Origin: CAYUPY01 sp964446595 | GTDB lineage: Bacteria; Patescibacteriota; Dojkabacteria; J137; JAEUSD01 | Reading direction: 5' to 3' | Assembly (NCBI GenBank): GCA_964446595.1 | Contig: CAYUPY010000019.1 | Coordinates: 1-19,032 of the forward strand | DNA length: 19,032 bases | Shown: positions 12,701 through 19,032 of the stretch, one piece after another | Layout of the letters: the number at the start of each line of letters is the position of its first letter | Position numbering within the stretch: position 1 is the first letter of the stretch | Made by a program: the position numbers and the translations under genes | The notes under the pieces: generated by a model | What the model saw: the letters and a program-made list of their open reading frames with translations, nothing else | Databases searched by the model: none | What the model was told of the DNA's origin: nothing

Positions 12701-13650
12701 CATTCTGGGTTTACTCCAGCACGTTGCATACCCTTTAGTAAACGTTTGCGTTGAAGCATACGAGACTTCTTTGCTTCTGAACGAGAATTTGCAATCTCCT
12801 CATCTAGTCTCTGACTAATCTCTCCTAGATCCATTTGCTGCAACAGAGTCTTGACAGCTGGTGCTCCCATTCCGGCTGTATATAAATCAATACCGTAATC
12901 TTGGAGGTAGCTATTGTCTTCTTCAGAAAGAGTGAATCCGACTTCTAATTCATCAATTAGTTTCTCGATTTGCGCAAATTTCTCTTCTACATTGTCACGC
13001 TTTTGGTTGTAAGCTGACTTAAGGTGAGCAAGTTCTTTGCGCTCGTTAGCTTTTATACGCTCTGCTTGTACACCGAACTTCTTTTCATCCTTTTGCTCTT
13101 TACGCAACTGAGCCATCTCCTCTGCGAACATAGTTTCAGTTTCTTGCAACTTCTCATTCAATTCTTCCTCTAGTCCTTTTATCTCTTCTTCCTTTACTAG
13201 AGTGATGCGCTCTAATTCAGCTTCTTTTTGATCTGGCTGCACATCAGTTACTAAGTAACGGGCATAGTAGATAACTGTTTCTAGCTTCTTCTGCGGAATT
13301 TCCAAAATCAGAGACAACCGATTTGGTACACCATGGGAGTACCAAACATGCGTTACAGGTGACACAAGTCGAACGTGTCCCATACGCTCACGACGTACGC
13401 GCTTTGTTGTTACTTCAACACCACAGCGATCACAGACGATGCCTTTGTAGCGAATTTTTTTGTATTTTCCACAGAAACATTCATAATCTTTGGTTGGGCC
13501 GAAGATCTTTTCATCCATCAAACCATCCACTTCTGCGCGGAAGGTACGATAGTTGATTGTTTCTGCCTTCGTCACCTCACCATGAGACCACGAGAGCATG
13601 TCCTCTGGAGAGGCAAGCTTGATGCGGAGGGCTTTAAAATCTCTAATCAT
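9724..13650 (-). CDS. rpoC: RNA polymerase subunit beta-prime
   Basis: This 1308-residue subunit carries the catalytic NADFDGDQMAVHLPL loop that binds the active-site Mg. The N-terminal zinc site is intact (CFCG...CDRCGVE). Residues of about 135-260 form a charged coiled-coil-rich region. The second zinc site, normally C814, C888, C895 and C898 in E. coli, here reads D871, C943, S950 and S953. The trigger loop is short, with no lineage insertion, and reads QLTLKNKSDARARGDVTQG where bacteria have QLTMRTFHTGG...DITQG. It starts 32 nt after rpoB and ends 3 nt before rpsL. The frame is uninterrupted, so the changes are not from a broken gene. Identity is certain. Confidence 0.98.
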   Translation of the reverse strand: MIRDFKALRIKLASPEDMLSWSHGEVTKAETINYRTFRAEVDGLMDEKIFGPTKDYECFCGKYKKIRYKGIVCDRCGVEVTTKRVRRERMGHVRLVSPVTHVWYSHGVPNRLSLILEIPQKKLETVIYYARYLVTDVQPDQKEAELERITLVKEEEIKGLEEELNEKLQETETMFAEEMAQLRKEQKDEKKFGVQAERIKANERKELAHLKSAYNQKRDNVEEKFAQIEKLIDELEVGFTLSEEDNSYLQDYGIDLYTAGMGAPAVKTLLQQMDLGEISQRLDEEIANSRSEAKKSRMLQRKRLLKGMQRAGVNPEWIILEVLPILPPDLRPIIQLPGGRFATSDLNDLYRRVINRNNRLKRLIDLGAPEVILRNERRMLQESVDALLDNSHRPGSPTNNARGLPYKSLSDMLRGKQGRFRQNLLGKRVDYSGRAVIVPGPDLTVYQCGLPKTIALELFKPFIIRELISRGLAGNPARAKILYDEKVDEVWDILEEVSKNRPVLLNRAPTLHKQGIVGFFPVLIEGNSIQLHPLMCRGYNADFDGDQMAVHLPLSQQAVEEIKERMMAPSNMLSMADGSPIMNTEKDMALGVYFLTLMKGEPKDAKFAFANRDEAIARYTTGEITLYQPIKLRLKSGKIVTTTVGRAIFNTAFPEDYPFVNETLDRKSVQKLTADVFNRYGRMVAIETLDVIKSLGFRYATRSGFSVAMSEFQFGAKEIVDNRLKEYLNRENELVDDYYDGLITKEELSRLRQEEWISTSEAIGESTWELASKSTDSNLVHLNNSKATPVSSWVKNISGVKGYVTDIGGNVVDLPLMGNYESGLNNFEYFVHAKSTRKSYADVALRTADSGYLTRRLVDAAQDLVIVSDWDDSTEGVVLSKHDKRNQEFDERIHGRYLVKDIADPDTGELIAKKDEMISLEAAKKIAANDKIEEVEVFSPITCTLPHGLSIKSYGRDFGTGEIVKMGEAVGIIAAQSIGEPTTQLTLKNKSDARARGDVTQGLPRVEELFELRTPKAKALIADIAGEVKVIENENDVTIRITSTKKMRKTFELGEGDVAQVSRGQEVKKGAVLITRSTGEDIKADLAGRVELQDSKLYLLVERDVESEMTTHDLRSLLVKNGEYVERGQQLTYGSIDPKELADYISVRAAQKYIIDEVQAVYSVYGIPLNDLHLEAIVSQMGRFARITDNGDSAERLIGEYADVSKLEQENEQLKAEGKKPVKFERTILGLTNASLRTESFLSAASFQQQVRVLTDASLVGKIDYLRGLKENVIIGRPVPIGDILTKKQDGENVQNVELSLTSTGVSV

Positions 13651-13682
13651 AATTATGTTAGTTAATCGCTAAATTATTAAAT

Positions 13683-16600
13683 TTAAGCTGCTTCTTTTAT
13701 TTCAAAATTATCATCTGCTACCACTTCGGCGTTCATTATTTCCTGCTCTTCACTGTCAGGCTGATCTCCGGTCTGGTTTTCTACAATCTCATCTACAACC
13801 TCTTCCAAACTTGCACTGTTTAAGTAAGGATCATCTATTGCTCCCAACTTTTCTAGCTTAATACAAAGTGCAGCCATTTCACGGTCGAACACGTTAAATG
13901 ATTCTGGTACGCTCGGCGTGGTGACATCTTGTCCGGTGATAATAGACTTGTAAGCCGCCGAGCGTCCTACAACATCATCAGACTTAATAGTCAGCATTTC
14001 GTGCAACACAGTTGGTACACCGTGTGCCTCAAGTGCCCACACTTCCATCTCTCCGAATCTCTGTCCTCCACGGTGTGCACGTCCTCCAAGAGGTTGCTGT
14101 GTAACCATGGTGTATGGACCAGTTGAACGAGCATGAACCTTGTGATCTGCCATGTGTTCTAGCTTAAAGATGTAACGGTTACCTACAACTACTTCCTGAT
14201 CAAACGCTTCTCCGTTGCGACCATCGAATAACTTCACCTTTTCCTTGTACTCTACACCTTTCTCTGCTGCTAAGTTTAATAACGGTTCAAGTGAGAACTC
14301 TGTGAATGGAGGTACCTGCACATGTACACCCAATTTACGAGCTAGCTCACCTACATGTGTTTCCAATAGCTGACCAACATTCATACGTCGAACCATGGAC
14401 TGAGGTCCAAGAATAATATCTACTGGTTCGCCATCTTCTGTGTATGGCATATCTTCTTCGGGAAGAATACGTGCAATAACACCTTTATCTCCGTGGTAAC
14501 CAGTTAACTTGTCACCCACGCTGATCTTATGTGTTTGTGCCACCCATACTTTTACTTGTTTCAGTACACCAGGGTTTAATTTAGCCCCAGAATCACGATC
14601 TAATAACTGTACGCTAACTACTACTCCGCCTTCACCGTGAGGTAAGCGTAGAGAGTTGTCACGCACATCACGGGCATATTCTCCGAAAATTGCTCGCAGC
14701 AATTTTTCTTCAGCAGATAGTTCTGTTTCGCCCTTTGGTGCAATAATTCCAGCTAAGATGTCCCCAGAGTGCACATTAGCTCCGATTCGCACCAATCCTT
14801 CTTCATCCAAGTTGCGTAGAGCATACTCACCTACATTTGGAATATCACGAGTGATCATCTCATCACCCAGTTTGGTCTCACGAACTTCTTGAGTATATTC
14901 GTAAATATGTACTGACGTTAATAGATCGTTCTTAACTAGTCTTTCAGAAACAACAATTGCATCCTCATAGTTATAACCATCGTAAACAAGATATGCTGTT
15001 CGAAGATTTACTCCTAAAGCTAGTTCACCTGATTCAGTACATGGTGCATTTACTAACACATCGCCTTTTTCAAATTGCTCGCCAACGTTCACTGCAACTT
15101 TTTGAGAAAAGCTTGTTGATTGGTTAGTGCGAATAAACTTCTCCACTACATATTCTTTTTTGTATGCCTTACCTGATTCCGGTTGATACTCTACGAGTAA
15201 CCGCTCAGCATCTGCGTAAAGAACCTTACCTGAATCTTCGGCGTATAGCATACGCTTTGTAGCCTTAGCTGCTGTTGATTCCATTCCGGTACCGACTAAT
15301 GGTGCCTGTGTATGAACCAAAGGTACAGCCTGGGTTTGCGTACGGCTACCCATCATAGTACGGTTAGTGTCGTCTTGAGCAGCAAAAGGAATAAGAGATA
15401 GAGCTAATGAGGCAATTTGAACAGGATTAATATCCATCAAATCAACTTCACGGGCGCTTACCTTAGAGTAAGAACTTCCATCTCGTACATAAGTGTTTTC
15501 GGAAATAATATTTCCGTTCTCGTCCTGTTCAATCGCCCGGCTAGAGATCTTATGTTTTGCTTCATCATCTGCATCTAAGTACACTATTTCTTCAGATACA
15601 AAAGGCACCAAATCAATCTTTTCAAAACCTTGCTTTTGAGCCTCTTCCGCAACTTTTTGTGTTAATTTATCACCAGCTTTTGCACCAGCTACATCTTCTG
15701 CCAAAATACGCCCTTTAAACGTAGCGAAGTCTTTTTCAAACTGATAAGAGCTATACACTTTGTAATAAGGAGCTTCCAAGAATCCGTATTCGTTCAGTTT
15801 GGAATACACAGCTAAGTGTAATACCATACCAACTGACGGACCTTCAGGGGTATAAATAGGGCAAATTCTGGAATAATGTGAGTTGTGCACGTCACGCACA
15901 GAGAAAGTAGCGCGCTCTTTAGTCAATCCACGAGGACCACCAGCGGAGATGCGCCGCTTTGTTTCTACCTCGCTTAGTACGTTCTGTTGATCCATGTAAC
16001 GAGATAACGCACTACCACCTAAGAACTGGTTAATTGCAGCTCCTACTGGACGAGTGTTAATCAACTGAGAAGGTGTAATAGCATCTTCTGTTGAGAAGTA
16101 GCTCATACGATCTTTAATATTTTTCTCCATCCTCTTAATACCAACACGCATCTTTTCTGATACTAGTTCACCAACTCCGCGGATGCGGCGGTTAGTAAGA
16201 GAGTCTACATCGTCAACCTGTACAACTCCATTGTTCAATTGAATCAACGATTTGATCAATTCAACGATATCGCTTTTATTTAGCGTGTAATCGTCTTCTG
16301 TAATTGGAACATCAACTCCTAGACGTTTATTTAATTTGTAACGACCAATCTTACCTAAGAAGAAACGCTGCCTATCGAAAAACATGCTATCTAAGAACTG
16401 GCGAGCGTTTTCTAGAGTAATAGAGTCTTCTGGACGTAGCTTGCGGTAAATATCCAACAAAGCCTCTTCCTGGTTACGGGTGCGATCTTTTCGCAAGGTT
16501 GCCTCTAAGTAGCTGACTTCACCGTTATCAACAGGGTCTAATAACTTATGAATCTCTTCGGTACTAGAGTATCCAAGAGCGCGAAGTAAAGTGGTTAGCA

Positions 16601-17162
16601 ATACACGTGGGTGCTTGTCTAATAGCTTTACACTCATAACACCGTATTTATTCACTTCGAACTCGAACCAGCGCCCACGGCTAGGCATCAGTTTTACTGA
16701 ATAAAGCTTTTTGTTTGGTTTAGAAGCCTTAGATTCTACAAATAGCACACCTTCTGAGCGGATAATTTGCAATACAACTACTCTTTCGTTACCGTTAGCC
16801 ATAAAGCTGGCACGATCGCCCATTAATGGCATATCTACCAAGAAAATTTTCTGCTTTTTTATTTCTCCTGTACGTTTATTAATTAATTTAACATGCATAT
16901 ACACAGGAGCGTCATATGTTAAACCAAGTGCTTGTGCTTGGTGAAAGGAGTGTTTTGGTTTGTCCCACTCAAATCTCTCAAAATGCAATTCCCATGAGCT
17001 ACCTCCACCGTAGTCTACAATAGGATTAATTTCTTCGAATAATTCTTCTAAGCCCCCTTCTAGAAACTCATCAAATGATTTGATTTGTGCTTCTAGCAAG
17101 TTATTCTCTATAGTGGGTAGAGATTTTGTGGCGAGGTTGATTCTTTGTCTAACTTTAGCCAT
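13683..17162 (-). CDS. rpoB: RNA polymerase subunit beta
   Basis: This 1159-residue subunit forms one side of the catalytic cleft with beta-prime. Clear landmarks in order are the GLTYDAP...LINKRTGEI lobe, the rifampicin region SRYMDQQNVLSEVETKRRIS (near 386-405), YTPEGPSVGM, GYNYEDAIVVSERLV (with the Glu-Asp near the Mg), KLTGYHGDKGVI (both active-site Lys kept), RRMNVGQLLETH, and the C-terminal TGPYTMVTQQPLGG...GGQRFGEMEVWALEAHG clamp segment. Several usually invariant positions differ, for example T610 in QTQAVP where bacteria have Arg. The protein ends with an acidic tail. A strong promoter lies about 130 nt upstream. It is the first gene of the rpoB-rpoC-rpsL-rpsG run; rplJL are not upstream, where infB diverges instead. 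Confidence 0.98.
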   Translation of the reverse strand: MAKVRQRINLATKSLPTIENNLLEAQIKSFDEFLEGGLEELFEEINPIVDYGGGSSWELHFERFEWDKPKHSFHQAQALGLTYDAPVYMHVKLINKRTGEIKKQKIFLVDMPLMGDRASFMANGNERVVVLQIIRSEGVLFVESKASKPNKKLYSVKLMPSRGRWFEFEVNKYGVMSVKLLDKHPRVLLTTLLRALGYSSTEEIHKLLDPVDNGEVSYLEATLRKDRTRNQEEALLDIYRKLRPEDSITLENARQFLDSMFFDRQRFFLGKIGRYKLNKRLGVDVPITEDDYTLNKSDIVELIKSLIQLNNGVVQVDDVDSLTNRRIRGVGELVSEKMRVGIKRMEKNIKDRMSYFSTEDAITPSQLINTRPVGAAINQFLGGSALSRYMDQQNVLSEVETKRRISAGGPRGLTKERATFSVRDVHNSHYSRICPIYTPEGPSVGMVLHLAVYSKLNEYGFLEAPYYKVYSSYQFEKDFATFKGRILAEDVAGAKAGDKLTQKVAEEAQKQGFEKIDLVPFVSEEIVYLDADDEAKHKISSRAIEQDENGNIISENTYVRDGSSYSKVSAREVDLMDINPVQIASLALSLIPFAAQDDTNRTMMGSRTQTQAVPLVHTQAPLVGTGMESTAAKATKRMLYAEDSGKVLYADAERLLVEYQPESGKAYKKEYVVEKFIRTNQSTSFSQKVAVNVGEQFEKGDVLVNAPCTESGELALGVNLRTAYLVYDGYNYEDAIVVSERLVKNDLLTSVHIYEYTQEVRETKLGDEMITRDIPNVGEYALRNLDEEGLVRIGANVHSGDILAGIIAPKGETELSAEEKLLRAIFGEYARDVRDNSLRLPHGEGGVVVSVQLLDRDSGAKLNPGVLKQVKVWVAQTHKISVGDKLTGYHGDKGVIARILPEEDMPYTEDGEPVDIILGPQSMVRRMNVGQLLETHVGELARKLGVHVQVPPFTEFSLEPLLNLAAEKGVEYKEKVKLFDGRNGEAFDQEVVVGNRYIFKLEHMADHKVHARSTGPYTMVTQQPLGGRAHRGGQRFGEMEVWALEAHGVPTVLHEMLTIKSDDVVGRSAAYKSIITGQDVTTPSVPESFNVFDREMAALCIKLEKLGAIDDPYLNSASLEEVVDEIVENQTGDQPDSEEQEIMNAEVVADDNFEIKEAA

Positions 17163-17208
17163 ATTTATATAGTAGTAAGAAAGCAGATACCATTAAGTAC
17201 AAAAACTC

Positions 17209-17232
17209 CACGCTTGCGAACCGTTAAGCGTG
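17209..17232 (-). promoter_or_regulatory. Hairpin in the rpoB leader
   Basis: CACGCTT and AAGCGTG form a 7-bp stem around a 10-nt loop, inside the probable 5' leader of rpoB. On the minus strand GAGTTTTTGT follows, giving a weak terminator or attenuator look. A second short inverted repeat (ATTTAG/CTAAAT) lies next to it at about 17241-17260. Confidence 0.4.
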
Positions 17233-17297
17233 TAAAGGGAAATTTAGAATTGTACTAAATGGGAAACTTGGATATCCATAAATAAAATTGCAGGGTG

Positions 17298-17326
17298 ATT
17301 GTAGCAAGGAAAAAAATTTTAGTCAA
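17298..17326 (-). promoter_or_regulatory. sigma70-type promoter of the rpoB operon
   Basis: On the minus strand TTGACT (17321-17326) and TACAAT (17298-17303) are separated by exactly 17 nt, and a TG lies one base before the -10. This is the best consensus promoter in the window. It would start transcription near 17291, giving an rpoB leader of about 130 nt. The rest of the 289-nt rpoB-infB gap holds the hairpin above and the infB promoter, with no gene. Confidence 0.75.
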
Positions 17327-17412
17327 AATATTATCTGCAAAAATCCCCACCTTTGTAAACCCCCTACTTGGACGAGGTGCCTAAGTGCAACTTTTACTTA
17401 ATTACGATCTTT

Positions 17413-17441
17413 TTATCAAACCGATTACTATATGCTAGAAT
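17413..17441 (+). promoter_or_regulatory. infB promoter
   Basis: TTATCA (17413-17418), a 17-nt spacer and an extended -10 TGCTAGAAT (17433-17441) lie upstream of infB. The -10 ends 10 nt before the ATG, leaving room for only a few leader bases and no Shine-Dalgarno. The stretch from the -10 into the first codons resembles the one at rpmH. Confidence 0.6.
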
Positions 17442-17451
17442 CACCACGAAT

Positions 17452-19032
17452 ATGGCGAAAAAGAACTCAAAATCCCCAAAAACAGAAAATCCAGGTGGCT
17501 TTAGAACCCCAATTGTGGCGGTAATGGGGCATGTTGATCATGGTAAGACTACTTTATTAGACTCGCTACGTGATGCGCGCGTGGTGGATACTGAAGCTGG
17601 TGGTATTACGCAGAACACTCGCGCGCATCAAATTACCACGAACGCTGGAAATAGAATCACATTTATTGATACACCAGGCCACGAAGCCTTCTCCGCCATG
17701 CGTGCTCGTGGAGCCGAAGTAACAGATTTTGTACTTTTGGTGGTAGCCGCAGATGACGGCATTCAAGCCCAGACTAAAGAATCCATAGCATTTGCCAAGG
17801 AAACAAATACCCAGATAGTTGTAGCAATTAATAAGATGGACATGCCGGGGGCTGACCCCGCAAAGGTAAAACGCGAACTATCTCAATTTGGGGTTAATGT
17901 AGAAGAGTTTGGTGGAGACACAATGGTATTTGAAGTCTCTGCTTTAAAGAAACAAGGTCTAGCCGAACTAATTGAGGGGATAGAACTACTTTGTGAAATT
18001 AACGAAATTACTACTAACGAAGTAAAACAAAATTCCGTCGGCGCAGCCTATGTACTGGAATCCAGTGTAGAGAAAAGTATTGGTCCAGTCGCACTATGTG
18101 TACTCAAGAACGGCACACTCGACGGCCGCGTTACTGCTGTTAATAGTGGTAATAGTTTTAAAGTAAGAGCTTTCTTAGACCAGAACCAAAGGCAGACCAA
18201 AGAAGTATTGGAATCTGATCCTTTCTGGGTTACAGGCCTACCAGAGCCTGCAGAAACTGGAGCTACGATTTACTTCACTAGCGATGAAAAAATGGCTCGC
18301 AGCCTATTAGCCGACCTCCAAGCCGAAGAAATGCAGGAATCGCAAGGTGCTGCTAGCGCAGCCCCAGAAGCTGTGACTGGGAACGAATTGCTAATGCAGA
18401 TGATGGCTCAGCGCACTGCCGAAGAAGAAGGTTACGAGCAAAAGAAACTAAATTTGATTGTACGCACATCTACCAAAGGAACACTTGAAGCCGTGGAGCA
18501 TGAACTTGGGAAGCTAGGAGATGATGAAAAAAGCGTAGAGATTGTGGATAAAGGAGTAGGAATCGTTTCCGAATCCGATGTGCAGATGGCTCGCACTACT
18601 GATGCAATTATCGTTAGCTTTCAAATGAAACTAGACAAGAAAGTTGAAGCCATTGCAAAGCAAAACAAAGTCATTGTTAGAGATTATGAAATTATCTACG
18701 AAATGATTGAAGAACTAGAAGGTGCCTTAGACGGACTAATTGAACCTGAAGAAGAGGAAGTGGAAGTAGCCCGCGCTAAGATTAAACAAATTTTTGTTCT
18801 CTCTGATGGCACCACAGTTGATGGTAGCGAAGTTGTAAAGGGAATCATTCTAAAAGGATATAGCGTCTACGTAGAAAGGCCTCAAGAAAGCACCGCAGAC
18901 GAAATTGCTGAAGTAGGAAGAGGCAAAATCTCTAGCCTGCGTGAGGGTAAAAATGAAGTCCGCGAGGTTAAAAAAGGATTAGATTGTGGAATTATTATCA
19001 ATCCTCCAGTTGAAGGAATGGAAGAGGGAGAC
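17452..19032 (+). CDS. infB: Translation initiation factor IF-2, last codons outside window
   Basis: IF-2 is the GTPase that brings initiator tRNA to the ribosome. The frame is open from ATG 17452 to the window edge (527 codons), and the last visible segment (LDCGIIINPPVEGMEEGD) is close to the usual C-terminus, so only about 10 residues are missing. The G domain starts almost at once: G1 GHVDHGKTT (26-34), G2 GGITQNTRA, G3 DTPGHEAF, G4 NKMD and a G5-like SAL. The long N-terminal extension and IF2N domains of most bacteria are absent. In G2 the near-invariant GGITQHIGA is altered to GGITQNTRA, and the altered codons lie in a 10-bp GC-rich inverted repeat. The gene diverges from rpoB and its start has no Shine-Dalgarno. 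Identity is certain. Confidence 0.97.
   Translation, partial: MAKKNSKSPKTENPGGFRTPIVAVMGHVDHGKTTLLDSLRDARVVDTEAGGITQNTRAHQITTNAGNRITFIDTPGHEAFSAMRARGAEVTDFVLLVVAADDGIQAQTKESIAFAKETNTQIVVAINKMDMPGADPAKVKRELSQFGVNVEEFGGDTMVFEVSALKKQGLAELIEGIELLCEINEITTNEVKQNSVGAAYVLESSVEKSIGPVALCVLKNGTLDGRVTAVNSGNSFKVRAFLDQNQRQTKEVLESDPFWVTGLPEPAETGATIYFTSDEKMARSLLADLQAEEMQESQGAASAAPEAVTGNELLMQMMAQRTAEEEGYEQKKLNLIVRTSTKGTLEAVEHELGKLGDDEKSVEIVDKGVGIVSESDVQMARTTDAIIVSFQMKLDKKVEAIAKQNKVIVRDYEIIYEMIEELEGALDGLIEPEEEEVEVARAKIKQIFVLSDGTTVDGSEVVKGIILKGYSVYVERPQESTADEIAEVGRGKISSLREGKNEVREVKKGLDCGIIINPPVEGMEEGD
17572..17629. repeat. GC-rich inverted repeat spanning the IF-2 switch I coding region
   Basis: GATGCGCGCG (17572-17581) and CGCGCGCATC (17620-17629) are exact 10-bp arms separated by 38 nt. 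Both begin on codon boundaries. They encode DAR(V) and RAH on either side of the G2 motif. Confidence 0.85.

Noticed and set aside
13375..13665. 96-codon plus-strand open frame at the rpoC start
   Set aside because: Antisense to the conserved zinc-site region of rpoC; no independent support.
17163..17451. Possible tRNA or small ncRNA in the rpoB-infB gap
   Set aside because: No cloverleaf or T-arm pattern seen; the gap is explained by two promoters and a leader hairpin.

Overview
The window looks like a chromosomal segment of a bacterium with a reduced, divergent information-processing machinery, most likely a member of the Candidate Phyla Radiation (Patescibacteria). The basis is the standard code with a moderately AT-rich composition, an endonuclease IV-like TIM barrel, compact operons, few Shine-Dalgarno sequences, and core proteins (RpoB, RpoC, S12, IF-2, L34) that are clearly orthologous but altered at usually invariant positions. 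The exact phylum cannot be fixed from the sequence alone. No tRNA, rRNA, IS element, prophage or CRISPR array was recognised.

Layout. Positions 4789 to 1 (minus strand) hold a tight five-gene run: a membrane-anchored extracytoplasmic protein, an endonuclease IV-like nuclease (ATGA overlap), a four-helix membrane protein, MetRS (metG) and a TatD-family nuclease cut by the window edge. Divergent to it is rpmH (L34). Positions 8214 to 5091 (minus) hold a two-gene surface cassette: a large secreted protein with a cohesin-like domain, Ig-like regions, an SSYP linker, a Kazal domain and a C-terminal dockerin, followed by a smaller protein with a possible cohesin fold and a C-terminal membrane anchor. 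rnpA follows on the plus strand, so the usually adjacent rpmH and rnpA are separated by about 3.3 kb of opposite-strand genes. Positions 17162 to 8638 (minus) are the rpoB-rpoC-rpsL-rpsG operon, with a strong sigma70-type promoter upstream of rpoB. infB diverges from rpoB and lacks only its last few codons.

Three themes stand out. First, GC-rich perfect inverted repeats (10 to 18 bp arms) recur inside coding sequences (tatD, the 163-aa membrane protein, the 432-aa protein, rnpA, infB) and as tandem hairpins between rpsL and rpsG; one is a gapless 36-bp palindrome that exactly fills 12 codons. They look like Rickettsia-type palindromic insertions. Second, the RNA polymerase is strongly derived: the trigger-loop catalytic His is Ser, the second beta-prime zinc site has lost three of four Cys, and the rifampicin pocket carries several changes associated with resistance. 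S12 has a 24-residue insertion and altered streptomycin-contact residues. Third, several genes have a -10 box 5 to 6 nt (or 10 nt) before the ATG, as expected for leaderless mRNAs.
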